A DNA stretch of 64,000 bases from Sphingopyxis sp. BE259 (GCF_031457495.1 NZ_JAVDWM010000001.1:2592001-2656000); one strand, 5' to 3'. Positions 35,977 to 44,697 are shown, numbered from the stretch's first letter. Notes: a model not told the origin generated them from the sequence alone. Made by a program: numbers and translations.

Positions 35977-36708
35977 TCAATCCTCCTCGTCGGCCAGCCG
36001 CCGCAGCCGCGCCGCAACGCGATTGTCGGCGATGATCCGCCGCATCCGCATCAGCACGATGGCTCCGAATAACAGCGAAAAACCCAACAAGGTCAAGCCC
36101 AAGGGCCACAGCAGCGCAGTGTCGATGCTCGATCCGCGCAGGGTGATGCTCGGCCCCTGGTGCAAGCTGTTCCACCACACGACGCTGCGGTTGATGATCG
36201 GGATATTTATCGCGCCGACCAGCGCATAAATCGCCGCGCCGCGCGACAACGCCCCGCCGCCGCGCCGTTCGCCGTCGCCGTTGGCCAGCGCGATAAAGCC
36301 TGCATAAAGGAACAGCAGCACGAGCATCGACGTCATCCGCCCGTCCCATTCCCACCACGTGCCCCAGGTTGGCTTGCCCCAGATCGACCCGGTGGCCAGG
36401 CACAGCGCGGTGAACAGCATCCCCGGCACCGCAATCGCGCGCGCCGCAATCCCCGATAGCGGATGCCGCCAGACCAGCTGGATCAGCCCCGCCAGCGCCA
36501 GCGACGTCCATCCGCCCATGCCCAGCCAGGCGGCGGGGACATGGACATAGAGGATTCGCGCGGTTTCGCCCTGCTTGTAATCGCCCGGCACCTGCGTCAG
36601 CCCGGCCCACGCACCCGCCAGCACGAGCAGCAAGCCAAGCCCGAGCAGCCACGGCGTCAGCGGCCTGGCAATCGCCAGAAAACGGGTCGGGTTCGCATAA
36701 GCGTGCAT
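35977..36708 (-). CDS. ccmC: Heme handling protein CcmC
   Basis: CcmC loads heme onto CcmE. The 243-residue protein has six spans and the tryptophan-rich segment TWGTWWEWDGRMTSMLVLLF (about 121-140), with the heme-binding His residues in HVPAAWL and NSLHQG. It is the first gene of ccmCDEFGHI in this window. The partners ccmA and ccmB are not in the window and must lie elsewhere. A family 1 palindrome lies just upstream. Confidence 0.93.
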   Translation of the reverse strand: MHAYANPTRFLAIARPLTPWLLGLGLLLVLAGAWAGLTQVPGDYKQGETARILYVHVPAAWLGMGGWTSLALAGLIQLVWRHPLSGIAARAIAVPGMLFTALCLATGSIWGKPTWGTWWEWDGRMTSMLVLLFLYAGFIALANGDGERRGGGALSRGAAIYALVGAINIPIINRSVVWWNSLHQGPSITLRGSSIDTALLWPLGLTLLGFSLLFGAIVLMRMRRIIADNRVAARLRRLADEED

Positions 36709-36774
36709 CGGTTCGCGTCCTTAGGGGAGCGTGGCGTGGGGGTCCAGTGATTTGCCCGAGGTGGTGGGGTGGCG

Positions 36775-36923
36775 GCTAGCGACCGATTGCGGACGTTCCG
36801 CATTTCTTGACTTCGTCATCCCCGCGAAAGCGGGGACCCAGAGCGTGCGTCGGCGGGCCTGTCCCTGGGTTCCCGCTTTCGCGGGAATGACGAGCGTGGA
36901 GAATATCCGCTCCCCACCCCAAA
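36775..36923 (+). repeat. Extended family 1 element
   Basis: The core is 36814-36892 (arms with few mismatches). The flanks GACCGATTGCGGACGTTCCGC (before) and GAATATCCGCTCCCCACCCC (after) match the copy at 17304-17453 almost base for base, in the same orientation. It lies between ccmC and the DUF454 gene. Confidence 0.8.
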
Positions 36924-36949
36924 GCAGACCTAAGCAGGGCCAACCAACC

Positions 36950-37303
36950 TCACCCCTCCGGCCGCGTCCATATCCAGCTACCGCCGACCACCGCCGCGAT
37001 GATCGGCGCCATCATCCATGGCCAGGGCGCAAAGACCAATGCCAGCACGATACTGAACGCGAACGCGATGCTGGCGGCGATCTTGCCCTTGCGGCTGATC
37101 GCGCCCTTTTCGCGCCACGCGATAATGTGCTGGCCAAAGGTCGGGTGATTCAGCAGCCACGCCTCAAGCCGCGGCGACGATCGCGCGAAGCAGAACGCTG
37201 CGAGGATGACGAACGGCACCGTCGGCAGCAGTGGCAGAAACGCCCCGATGGCGCCCAGCGCGAGCGACAGCCAGCCGCCGACCAAAAACAAATGCCGCTT
37301 CAT
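36950..37303 (-). CDS. YbaN-like DUF454 membrane protein
   Basis: The 117-residue inner-membrane protein opens with HLFLVGGWLSLALGAIGAFLPLLPTVPFVILAAFCFARSSPR, the DUF454/YbaN pattern of a span, a Leu-Pro-rich turn and a conserved CFARSSPRLEAWLLNHP segment. A second pair of spans lies near residues 75-110. The function is unknown. The ATG at 37303 opens this family-like start; the longer frame back to 37438 runs into a palindrome. Confidence 0.8.
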   Translation of the reverse strand: MKRHLFLVGGWLSLALGAIGAFLPLLPTVPFVILAAFCFARSSPRLEAWLLNHPTFGQHIIAWREKGAISRKGKIAASIAFAFSIVLALVFAPWPWMMAPIIAAVVGGSWIWTRPEG

Positions 37304-37368
37304 TGCCGGTGGGCTTAGCGGAATTGACGGCGCGCGCCAGCCTTTGCCTATGGCACCCACCCCAAAAC

Positions 37369-37453
37369 CGTTCGTGCTGAGCTTGTCGAAACACTGTCCT
37401 TTTTGGCAGCGCCAAAAGAAAGAGTGGCCCTTCGACAAGCTCAGGGCGAACGG
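37369..37453. repeat. Dispersed palindrome, family 2
   Basis: CCGTTCGTGCTGAGCTTGTCGAA pairs with TTCGACAAGCTCAGGGCGAACGG around a spacer of about 40 bases with an inner CTTTTTGGC/GCCAAAAG pairing. It lies between the stop of the dehydrogenase gene and the DUF454 start. Confidence 0.8.
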
Positions 37454-37475
37454 CGTCTGGGAACCGCGCCTAAAC

Positions 37476-38528
37476 CTACCCCCGCCCGATCAGCGTCTGC
37501 GCCATCCGGTCCGCCACCACCGACGCCGGGGTGCCGCTCGCCTTGCTCTCGGCCCAGATGTCGGCCAGCCGCCCGGGGATCAGGTGGATGCGGCTCTCCA
37601 CTTCCTCGCGGCTGCCCTGCCCCAGATATTCCAGCGCCACATTGATGATGCCGCCGGCATTGATCACATAATCGGGGGCATAGGTGATGCCGCGGTCGTG
37701 GACGCGCTGACCGTCAGCGGCGGTCGCGAGCTGGTTGTTCGCGCCACCCGCGATGATCGGCACGCGCAGCTTTTCGATGCTGCGCTCGGTCAGGATCGCG
37801 CCCAGCGCATTGGGGCTCAGCACATCGGCCTCGACCTCCATGATCGCGGCCGAATCGGCCAAGTCAGCACCCAGTTCTTCGGCCAGTGCCTTGGCGCGCG
37901 CCAGATTGACGTCCGCCAGCGTCAGCTTTGCGCCCTCTGCGGCCAGTCGCCGCGCGACCCCGCCGCCGACGCTGCCGACGCCCTGAATCGCAACGCGCAC
38001 GCCCTTGGCGCTGTCGGTGCCCAGTCCCTGCTGGATCGCCGCCTTGATGCCCAGATATACACCCAGCGCGGTGAATGGCCCGGGATCGCCACCCGCCGCC
38101 GCGCCGCTTGCCACGGGCAGACCGCTGACATGCTTGGTGTGCTTGGCAATCTCGACCATATCGGCATCGGTGATCCCGACATCTTCCGCGGTGACATAAG
38201 CGCCGCCCAGCGACTCGACCGAACGGCCGAACGCCGCGAGCAATTCGGGGGTCTTCGCCGCGCCCTCATCGGCCAAAATGACGCCTTTTCCGCCACCCAT
38301 CGGCAGCCCGGCCATCGCATTTTTGTAGCTCATGCCGCGCGACAGGCGGAGCGCGTCGGTGATCGCCGCCGCACGCTGGGGATAGTGCCAGTATCGCACC
38401 CCGCCAGCGCCCGGGCCAAGGTGCGTCGAGTGAACCGCGATGACCGCCGTCAGCCCGCTGGCGCGATCGCGAAACATATGGATATGCTCATGATCGTCGA
38501 AATCGGCGAAATCCCAGACTGCGGACAT
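37476..38528 (-). CDS. Leucine dehydrogenase-type amino acid dehydrogenase
   Basis: This 350-residue enzyme of the Glu/Leu/Phe/Val dehydrogenase family deaminates branched-chain amino acids with NAD+. The substrate domain has GPGAGGVRYWHYP, LSRGMSYKNAMAGLPMGGGKGVI (catalytic Lys in GGGKG) and VTAEDVGITDADM. The Rossmann domain has VAIQGVGSVGGGVARRLAAEGAKLTLADV. Its start is close to a 42-base nested dyad (38540-38581), a likely operator. Whether leucine, valine or phenylalanine is preferred cannot be told by eye. Confidence 0.88.
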   Translation of the reverse strand: MSAVWDFADFDDHEHIHMFRDRASGLTAVIAVHSTHLGPGAGGVRYWHYPQRAAAITDALRLSRGMSYKNAMAGLPMGGGKGVILADEGAAKTPELLAAFGRSVESLGGAYVTAEDVGITDADMVEIAKHTKHVSGLPVASGAAAGGDPGPFTALGVYLGIKAAIQQGLGTDSAKGVRVAIQGVGSVGGGVARRLAAEGAKLTLADVNLARAKALAEELGADLADSAAIMEVEADVLSPNALGAILTERSIEKLRVPIIAGGANNQLATAADGQRVHDRGITYAPDYVINAGGIINVALEYLGQGSREEVESRIHLIPGRLADIWAESKASGTPASVVADRMAQTLIGRG

Positions 38529-38539
38529 GGACTCGATCC

Positions 38540-38581
38540 TTGCGTTAAAAAATTACGTCAATGCGTAATAATCAGACGCAA
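38540..38581. promoter_or_regulatory. Nested dyad operator upstream of the leucine dehydrogenase-type gene
   Basis: Two perfect dyads share one centre (38560.5): outer TTGCGT/ACGCAA (38540-38545, 38576-38581) and inner ATTACG/CGTAAT (38552-38557, 38564-38569), each arm separated by six bases. It lies 12-53 bases before the start codon and touches the ribosome site. An Lrp/AsnC-type or other dimeric or tetrameric regulator is plausible. Confidence 0.6.
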
Positions 38582-38639
38582 GCCCGAAGTCACGCCGAAA
38601 CGCGGTCCAAGCGTTCATCGTCACCTGAGGGGCGAAAAA

Positions 38640-38717
38640 TGGGGCGACCAACGGGGCTCGAACCCGCGACCTCCGGTACCACAAACCGGCGCTCTAACCA
38701 ACTGAGCTATGGTCGCC
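38640..38717 (-). tRNA. tRNA-His (GTG)
   Basis: The minus strand folds into a normal cloverleaf with acceptor GCGACCA/TGGTCGC, D-arm AGCTCAGTTGGTTAGAGC, anticodon arm CCGGT-TTGTGGT-ACCGG with anticodon GTG, and T-arm CGGGTTCGAACCCCG. An extra G at the 5' end faces C73, the special mark of tRNA-His. The CCA end is encoded. Confidence 0.97.
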
Positions 38718-38829
38718 ACATATGCGAGGAGGGCGCCAAAAACGGCCTCAACAGCGCGCGGCGAATAGGCGCGCCTGCCCCCGTTCGTCAAGCATTGTTC
38801 GCGGGCGCTTCCCTGCTAAAACGCGCCAC

Positions 38830-39510
38830 ATGGCTGCAAATGAATTTGTCGACATGGCGACCTCGGGCGCCGACCGCACCGCAGCGCGGCTCGCCGCAGT
38901 TCCAGGCATCCGCCGCGCGCCGACGCCAAAGCTCGAACAGTTCATGCTGGCGGGATTTCTCGATGCCGAAACCTGCGCCGGGTTGATCGCGCAAATCGAC
39001 CGCGACGTGCGGCCCTCGACGATCGCCGATCCTAATGGCGATACCGCCTTTCGGACCAGCACGACCTGCGACCTCGACCACCGCGATCCGCTGGTGATCG
39101 CGGTCAACAACCGCCTTCACGACCTCACCGGCATTCCGCTCGTATATGGCGAGCCGATGCAGGGCCAGCGTTATGATGTCGGACAGGAGTTCAAGGCGCA
39201 CACCGACTATTTCGATCCGCACGGCGCCGATTGGGATACCTATTGCGCGGTGCCGGGACAGCGCAGCTGGACGCTGATGGTCTATTTGAACGAACCCGGC
39301 GCGGGCGGCGCCACCCGCTTTCTCGCGACCGGCAAGCTGCACCAGCCCGACCTCGGCAAGCTGCTCGCGTGGAACAATGTCCGCCCCGACGGCACCACCA
39401 ACCCCGACACCCTCCACCACGGGATGAAGGTCCGCAAGGGGCGCAAGTACATCATCACCAAATGGTTCCGCGAACGGCCGTGGCCATGGGCGGAGGGGGA
39501 GTTGGGGTAG
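38830..39510 (+). CDS. Prolyl 4-hydroxylase-type 2-oxoglutarate/Fe(II) dioxygenase
   Basis: This 226-residue oxygenase has the HxD iron motif in FKAHTDYFDP (about residues 121-130), the distal His in TLHHGMKVRKGRKYIITKWFR and the 2-oxoglutarate-binding basic residue in that last segment. It is of the P4Hc type (collagen prolyl hydroxylase-like); bacterial members modify proteins or free amino acids, and the substrate here is unknown. It starts 113 bases from tRNA-His and is followed by a family 2 palindrome. Confidence 0.85.
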   Translation: MAANEFVDMATSGADRTAARLAAVPGIRRAPTPKLEQFMLAGFLDAETCAGLIAQIDRDVRPSTIADPNGDTAFRTSTTCDLDHRDPLVIAVNNRLHDLTGIPLVYGEPMQGQRYDVGQEFKAHTDYFDPHGADWDTYCAVPGQRSWTLMVYLNEPGAGGATRFLATGKLHQPDLGKLLAWNNVRPDGTTNPDTLHHGMKVRKGRKYIITKWFRERPWPWAEGELG

Positions 39511-39525
39511 CTCATAAACAAAAAA

Positions 39526-39673
39526 CCGTTCGCCCTGAGGAGGGGCTGAGCGAAGTCGAAGCCTGTCCTGAGCGCCTGCAAGGCAGTCGAAGGGACCGGT
39601 CTCGAAGGGCCGCGAGGTCGCAATCCTTCGAGACGCCATTTCGACAAGCTCAATGGCTCCTCAGGACGAACGG
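39526..39673. repeat. Dispersed palindrome, family 2, long copy
   Basis: CCGTTCGCCCTGAGGAG pairs with CTCCTCAGGACGAACGG, with inner GTCTCGAAG/CTTCGAGAC blocks as in the copies next to the biotin genes. It sits between the convergent hydroxylase and SIMPL-domain genes. Confidence 0.8.
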
Positions 39674-39693
39674 AGTAAGAGGTACCGAATGGC

Positions 39694-40440
39694 CTAATTC
39701 ACCAACCGATACTGGAAATTCAGCGTCAGCGTGTTCGAAACGCGCCCCGGCTCAACCGGCGTCGCCTTGGCATCCATCGCCTGCATACGCACCATCGGCG
39801 GCGCCGGCGGCGGCGGCCCGCCAAAACTGCCGCCTTCGCTGATCGACACCAGCTCGGCGCCGCGGAAACCCGCCAGCCGCGCATAGTCCGCCGCTTTCGC
39901 TTCAGCGGCCTTGATCGCGCTGCCACGCGCGCCGACCAGCTGCGCGTCGGGATCCTTCATCCCGAACGAAGGCCCGTCGATATTGGTGCCGCCTGCCGCG
40001 ACCAACGCGTCGAGCAGCGGCCCGATGTCGGCAATCTTCGACGTCGTCGCGCGCACGCTGTTCGACACTTGATAGCCCAGAAAACGCGGCGGCTGGCCAT
40101 TGCCCTGGTTGTTATAATCATATTGCGGCGACAGGCTGATCCCGCTCGTCTGAATATCCTCGGCCTTAATCCCGCGCGCCTTGGCCGCGGCGATCAGCTT
40201 GTCCATCGCCGCCGCATTCAGCCGCATCGCCTCGACTGCGGTCGGCGCGGTGGTGGTCACCCCGGCGCCGACAGTCGCTTGGTCGGGACGCGAGCGCACC
40301 TCCTCGCTGACCGAAAAGGCCAGGATCGGTCCCTGCGTCGTGGCTGCGGTCACCGTCGAACCTCCCTGCTGCGCGAACGCAGGCGTTGCCGCCATCAGCG
40401 CCAGTCCGGTAGCCATAACGGCGAACAATTGCTTCGTCAT
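39694..40440 (-). CDS. SIMPL-domain (DUF541) secreted protein
   Basis: The 248-residue exported protein has a signal peptide (about 1-23, TPAFAQ). A SIMPL/DUF541 domain follows, with SVSEEVRSRPDQATVGAGVTTTA (about 45-67), LIAAAKARGIKAEDIQTSGISLSPQYDY and AKAADYARLAGFRGAELVSISE. The family is of unknown biochemical role; members in other bacteria are linked to oxidative stress (E. coli YggE). ACAGGAG lies before the ATG at 40440, which I prefer over a frame to 40587. Confidence 0.8.
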   Translation of the reverse strand: MTKQLFAVMATGLALMAATPAFAQQGGSTVTAATTQGPILAFSVSEEVRSRPDQATVGAGVTTTAPTAVEAMRLNAAAMDKLIAAAKARGIKAEDIQTSGISLSPQYDYNNQGNGQPPRFLGYQVSNSVRATTSKIADIGPLLDALVAAGGTNIDGPSFGMKDPDAQLVGARGSAIKAAEAKAADYARLAGFRGAELVSISEGGSFGGPPPPAPPMVRMQAMDAKATPVEPGRVSNTLTLNFQYRLVN

Positions 40441-40573
40441 TTCATTCTCCTGTCGGCCGAACCCCGGCCATTTCCGATTTCCAGCCCGTAACGCAGACGG
40501 ACTGAACCCGTTCCGGCCTTTGCGCGGACGGCGCTTGCATGATGCTGAATGGATCGGTAGCGCGCCGTTCATC

Positions 40574-42349
40574 ATGGCAGCTCCCATTCTTTCATACGAA
40601 GGCCTTGGCCTTGTGCAGGGCAGCGGCTGGCTGTTCCAGGATCTCGATATCTATGTCGGCGAGCGCGACCGGCTGGCGCTGATCGGCCGCAATGGTGCAG
40701 GCAAGACGACGCTGCTCAAGCTGCTTGCGGGCCAGATCGACGCCGACAAGGGCAAGCGGGTGATCGTGCCGGGGACGCACGTCGTGATGCTCGAACAGGA
40801 GCCCGATTTTTCGCGCTTTGCGACGCTGATGGACTTCGCCGTCGCTCCGCCCAGCGCGCCCGAGGCGTTTGAGGTTGCGGCAATCGCCGACCAGCTTGGC
40901 ATCGACATGAGCCGCACCGCCGCCAGTGCCTCGGGCGGCGAGCGCCGCCGCGCCGCGCTCGCGCGCGCGCTGGCGCAAAACCCCGACGTGCTCCTGCTCG
41001 ACGAACCGACCAACCACCTCGACCTCGCCGCGATCGACTGGCTCGAAAGCTGGCTGGCGCGTTACACGGGCGCCTTTGTCGCCATCAGCCACGACCGCAC
41101 CTTCCTGACCCGCCTGACCCGCCAGACCTTGTGGCTCGACCGCGGCAGCATCCGCCGCAAGGAAATCGGTTTCGGCGGCTTCGAAGAGTGGAGCGACGCG
41201 ATTGCCGCCGAGGAAGCGCGCGCGGCGCAGCGGCTCGATTCGAAACTGCGGCTCGAAGCGCATTGGCTCGAACGCGGCGTTACCGCGCGCCGCAAGCGCA
41301 ACCAGGGCCGCCTCGAAAAGCTGAAAGAAATGCGCGCCACCCGCGCCGCGATGATCGGCGGTCCCGGGGTTGCCAAGCTCGGCCTCGCCAACGACGATGT
41401 GCGCTCGAAATCGGTGATCGTCGCCGAAGGCGTCTCGAAAAGTTTCGGCGACCGCGTCATCATCAAGAATTTCGATTTCCGTGTCCAGCGCGGCGACCGC
41501 ATCGGCATCGTCGGCGCCAATGGCGCGGGCAAGTCGACCCTGCTCAAGCTGCTGACCGGCGAGGTCGCCCCCGACAGCGGCAAAATCACCCTCGCCCCGA
41601 CCCTCGACGGCATCGTCATCGATCAGCAGCGCAGCCTGATGTCACCCGACAAGACCGTCCGCGACATTCTTTCCGACGGCGGCGACTGGATCGAAGTGCG
41701 CGGCGTCAAAAAGCACATCCAGGGCTATCTCAAGGAATTCCTCTTCGACCCCGGCGTCATCGAGGCCAGCGTCGGCGCGCTGTCGGGCGGCGAACGCTCG
41801 CGGCTGCTGCTGGCGCGAGAATTTGCCCGCGAATCGAACCTGCTCGTGCTCGATGAGCCGACCAACGACCTTGACCTCGAAACCCTCGACCTCTTGCAGG
41901 AAGTCATCGCGGACTATGCCGGCACCGTGCTGCTGGTCAGCCACGACCGCGACTTTCTCGACCGCACCGTCACCGTCACCCTCGGCCTCGACGGAACGGG
42001 CAAGGTCGACATCGTCGCCGGGGGCTATGCCGATTGGGAGGCCAAGCGCGTCAAGCCGAACAGCATCAAAGGCAAAGCATCGGTCGCCGCCGCCCCGCCT
42101 CCGCCAACCGCGCGCAAGAAGCTGAGCTATAAGGATCAGCGCGACTATGATCTGCTCCCAGCACGGATCGAGGCGATCGAGGCGGACATGGCGACGGCCG
42201 AAACCGAGCTCTCCGACGGCACGTTGTTCACCCGCGACCATGCCAAATTCACCGCGCTGACCGAGAGGCTGGACGCGCTACGCGCCGAAAAGGCGGTAGC
42301 CGAAGATCGCTGGCTGGAGTTGGCGGAAGCGGTCGAAGCACTCGGGTAG
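40574..42349 (+). CDS. ABC-F ATPase (Uup-like)
   Basis: This 591-residue soluble ATPase has two ABC domains in one chain and no membrane span. Walker A motifs are GRNGAGKTT (about 36-44) and GANGAGKST (about 318-326). The signatures are SGGERRR and LSGGERSR, and Walker B is LLLDEPTNHLD and LVLDEPTNDLD. A C-terminal coiled-coil extension (about 520-591) is typical of Uup. ABC-F proteins act on stalled ribosomes or bind structured DNA. The start at 40574 begins the first domain properly; a longer frame upstream is the shadow of the SIMPL gene. Confidence 0.88.
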   Translation: MAAPILSYEGLGLVQGSGWLFQDLDIYVGERDRLALIGRNGAGKTTLLKLLAGQIDADKGKRVIVPGTHVVMLEQEPDFSRFATLMDFAVAPPSAPEAFEVAAIADQLGIDMSRTAASASGGERRRAALARALAQNPDVLLLDEPTNHLDLAAIDWLESWLARYTGAFVAISHDRTFLTRLTRQTLWLDRGSIRRKEIGFGGFEEWSDAIAAEEARAAQRLDSKLRLEAHWLERGVTARRKRNQGRLEKLKEMRATRAAMIGGPGVAKLGLANDDVRSKSVIVAEGVSKSFGDRVIIKNFDFRVQRGDRIGIVGANGAGKSTLLKLLTGEVAPDSGKITLAPTLDGIVIDQQRSLMSPDKTVRDILSDGGDWIEVRGVKKHIQGYLKEFLFDPGVIEASVGALSGGERSRLLLAREFARESNLLVLDEPTNDLDLETLDLLQEVIADYAGTVLLVSHDRDFLDRTVTVTLGLDGTGKVDIVAGGYADWEAKRVKPNSIKGKASVAAAPPPPTARKKLSYKDQRDYDLLPARIEAIEADMATAETELSDGTLFTRDHAKFTALTERLDALRAEKAVAEDRWLELAEAVEALG

Positions 42350-42370
42350 CGGCTAAAGCGCGCAACGTCA

Positions 42371-42520
42371 GCTTTGGGGTGGAGAGCTGCCATTCCCCAC
42401 CCTCGTCATTCCCGCGAAAGCGGGAACCCAGGGTGGGGTCAGCCGACGCACGCCCTGGGTTCCCGCTTTCGCGGGAATGACGAAGTGAAAAAACGGCGAA
42501 CGTCCGCAACCGGCCGCAAA
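42371..42520 (-). repeat. Extended family 1 element, opposite orientation
   Basis: The core (42404-42482) and both flanks match the copies at 17304 and 36775 in reverse complement: GCTTTGGGGTGGAG on the left and AACGGCGAACGTCCGCAA on the right. It lies between the ABC-F gene and the DUF3703 gene. Confidence 0.75.
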
Positions 42521-42615
42521 TTGCCGCCCACAAACAATATACTAGTTCCCTTGGCCGCTCGATTGACGGGCCATAGCCATGATAGCGTCGTCCTTCTGTT
42601 CCAAGGGCTTCCATC

Positions 42616-43035
42616 ATGAAATCACCGATTAAAGCGGCCGTTGCCCATGAAATGGCGTGCGCGCGGTCGGCCGAGGCGGCGGGCGACCTGGCGCTGGCCA
42701 AACGCCACCTCGAACGCGCCCATATTCTGGGCCAACGCTGGTATTTGAGCCATATCCGGACCCATTATCGCATGTTGCGGCTCGCGCTTAAGCAGTCCGA
42801 TAACAAAGAAATCCGCGGGCAACTCGTCCGGTTGATCGGCGCTGGCCCCTTTCATCTCGCGGGCTGGGTTCCGGTCGGCAACACCGGCGGGGCGAATGTG
42901 TCGGCGACGCTGCCGATGCCGATACCGTCTGACCTGCAATCCTATCTGGCCGGTCATTCGCTGCGGACCGGATTGATGTTGCGCGCTCTTCTGATTGCCG
43001 CACTGGTCGCCTTATACCTGCTTTTGGGACAATAA
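42616..43035 (+). CDS. DUF3703 protein
   Basis: This 139-residue protein has a helical N-terminal part and the conserved block HLERAHILGQRWYLSHIRTHYRMLRLALKQ (about residues 31-60) and GNTGGANVSATLPMPIPSDL (about 88-107), which mark DUF3703. A single span near the C-terminus (residues 118-137) anchors it. The family is unstudied as far as I know. It stands alone between the ABC-F gene and the amidase. Confidence 0.75.
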   Translation: MKSPIKAAVAHEMACARSAEAAGDLALAKRHLERAHILGQRWYLSHIRTHYRMLRLALKQSDNKEIRGQLVRLIGAGPFHLAGWVPVGNTGGANVSATLPMPIPSDLQSYLAGHSLRTGLMLRALLIAALVALYLLLGQ

Positions 43036-43069
43036 ATCGGCGCTGATCGGGCGCGGCGGCACCTGCGCC

Positions 43070-43759
43070 TCAATTTCCCTCGGGCTGCGGCAATAGCAGT
43101 GCCAGCAAGATCGCACGGCACTCGCCGCAGATCGTGCCATCGATCAGTTCGGGGCGAAAGCGGCGCTGAAACGCTACCGTCGCCGCAAACCCGTCGGTCA
43201 CGTCATAACCGAAGCGTTCCAGCGCGAGCAGGAATCCAGCGTCGGTCCACAGCGGGTCGGTCAGTTTTTTGCGCGGCCGCGGCAGCGCAAGGCGGCGGCG
43301 CGCGAGTTCGTCCCAGGGAAAAAGTTCGCCCGGATCCTGCTTGCGCGTCGGCGCAATGTCCGAATGACCCACGACATTGCCGCGGGTGATCGCGTGCCGG
43401 TCCTTGATGATGTGGACCAGGCGCACGACCGATGCGACCTGGGCATCTGGGAACGGGACATAGCCCCATTCATGCCCCGGGTTGACGATCTCGATCCCGA
43501 CGCTCGCCGAATTGATGTCGCTGATCCCGCGCCAGTGCGACTTTCCGGCGTGCCACGCGCGCTTGTCCTCGGGCACCATATGGGTGATCTGGCCGTCTTC
43601 GCTGACGACATAATGCGCCGATACTTTCGAATCAGGATTGGCAAGCCAATCAATGGCTTCGTCGCCGCTCTTCATGCCGGTATAATGCAATACGATCATC
43701 GAGACAGGCAACGCGCGATCATCGAAATTGGGGGACCAGCGTTCGATAAAATCGCTCAT
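43070..43759 (-). CDS. N-acetylmuramoyl-L-alanine amidase, AmpD/AmiD type
   Basis: This 229-residue zinc amidase cuts the bond between MurNAc and the stem peptide. The zinc ligands fit the family: H25 in IVLHYTGMK, H132 in GHSDIAP and D142 in RKQDPGELFPW. A C-terminal domain (about residues 165-225) looks like a peptidoglycan-binding unit, as in AmiD. There is no signal peptide or lipobox, so it is probably cytoplasmic, as AmpD is. The start at 43759 lies about 80 bases after the cheR stop. A muropeptide-recycling role would fit the AmpR-like regulator elsewhere in the window, but that is inference. Confidence 0.8.
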   Translation of the reverse strand: MSDFIERWSPNFDDRALPVSMIVLHYTGMKSGDEAIDWLANPDSKVSAHYVVSEDGQITHMVPEDKRAWHAGKSHWRGISDINSASVGIEIVNPGHEWGYVPFPDAQVASVVRLVHIIKDRHAITRGNVVGHSDIAPTRKQDPGELFPWDELARRRLALPRPRKKLTDPLWTDAGFLLALERFGYDVTDGFAATVAFQRRFRPELIDGTICGECRAILLALLLPQPEGN

Positions 43760-43839
43760 GCGCTCGGGAGACCGTCCTGTGCTTGCCAAGCCGTCGCTTG
43801 CGCCAGTGGCGCGCAAAAAGCAAGGCAGTGCCTGACCCG

Positions 43840-44697
43840 CTAGGCTGCCGCCGCGCGCCGCACTTGCTGATCGGCGGGTTCGTAAAGGCCGCGCAGCCGC
43901 GGGCTGGCGACGAATTGGTCGGTTTGACCCAGTACCGTCTCGCCCGCCCCCAGCACCAGGAAACTTTGCGGCGCCGCCATCGCGCGTAGCCGGGCAAAGG
44001 CCTTCTCGCGCATCGGCGCCGAGAAATAGAGGAGCAGGTTGCGGCAGAAAATCAGGTCGGCCGGACTTGCCAGCGGCGGCCGGTCGGTGAGCATGTTCTG
44101 CACCGAAAAATCGATCCGGCGGCGCAGGTCCGCCTTGGCCAGCCAGCCGCCCTCGGTCTGGTCGAACCAGCGCACCATGCGCTGCACGGGCAGCCCGCGC
44201 TGGATTTCGAACTGGCTGTACAGGCCGATGCGGGCGCGACCGATCGCGTGATAGCTGACGTCGGTGCCGACGATATCGACCTGCCACCCCGCCCATTTGG
44301 CGCCTTGTTCGGCAATCAGCATGGCCAGCGAATAGGCTTCCTGTCCGGTCGATACCCCACAATGCCAGATCGTCAGACGGCGGCGCAGCCGGTTGATGTC
44401 GCGAATCTGTTCAAGCGCGGTGGCAGCAAGCTCATCGAACACGCTATATTCGCGGTAGAAAAATGTCTCGTTGTTGAGCATCGCATCGACCGTATCATCG
44501 AGCAGTTGGCGGCTGTTCGAGGTGACGAGCGCGGCGACGAGCGCGTCAAGATCACCGATTCCGTGCCGCTGCATCACCGGTTTCAGCGACATTTCGATGC
44601 GCCAGATGCGGCTGGGTGACAGGGTCTGCCCAGTCCGCGATTCGAGCACCCCCATCAGAACGCGATACGCCGATTCGCTGGCGCTGCCGCCCATCAT
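43840..44697 (-). CDS. cheR: Chemotaxis methyltransferase CheR
   Basis: CheR methylates glutamates on chemoreceptors using S-adenosylmethionine. The 285-residue protein has the N-terminal helical part (about 5-75), then the methyltransferase domain with NNETFFYREYSVFDEL, LTIWHCGVSTGQEAYSLAML, VDIVGTDVSYHAIGRAR and LIFCRNLLLYF. These are the usual CheR motifs, with the common SCS-GEEPY variant to GVSTGQEAYS. The ATG overlaps the cheB stop (ATGA). No chemoreceptor gene is nearby. Confidence 0.93.
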   Translation of the reverse strand: MMGGSASESAYRVLMGVLESRTGQTLSPSRIWRIEMSLKPVMQRHGIGDLDALVAALVTSNSRQLLDDTVDAMLNNETFFYREYSVFDELAATALEQIRDINRLRRRLTIWHCGVSTGQEAYSLAMLIAEQGAKWAGWQVDIVGTDVSYHAIGRARIGLYSQFEIQRGLPVQRMVRWFDQTEGGWLAKADLRRRIDFSVQNMLTDRPPLASPADLIFCRNLLLYFSAPMREKAFARLRAMAAPQSFLVLGAGETVLGQTDQFVASPRLRGLYEPADQQVRRAAAA

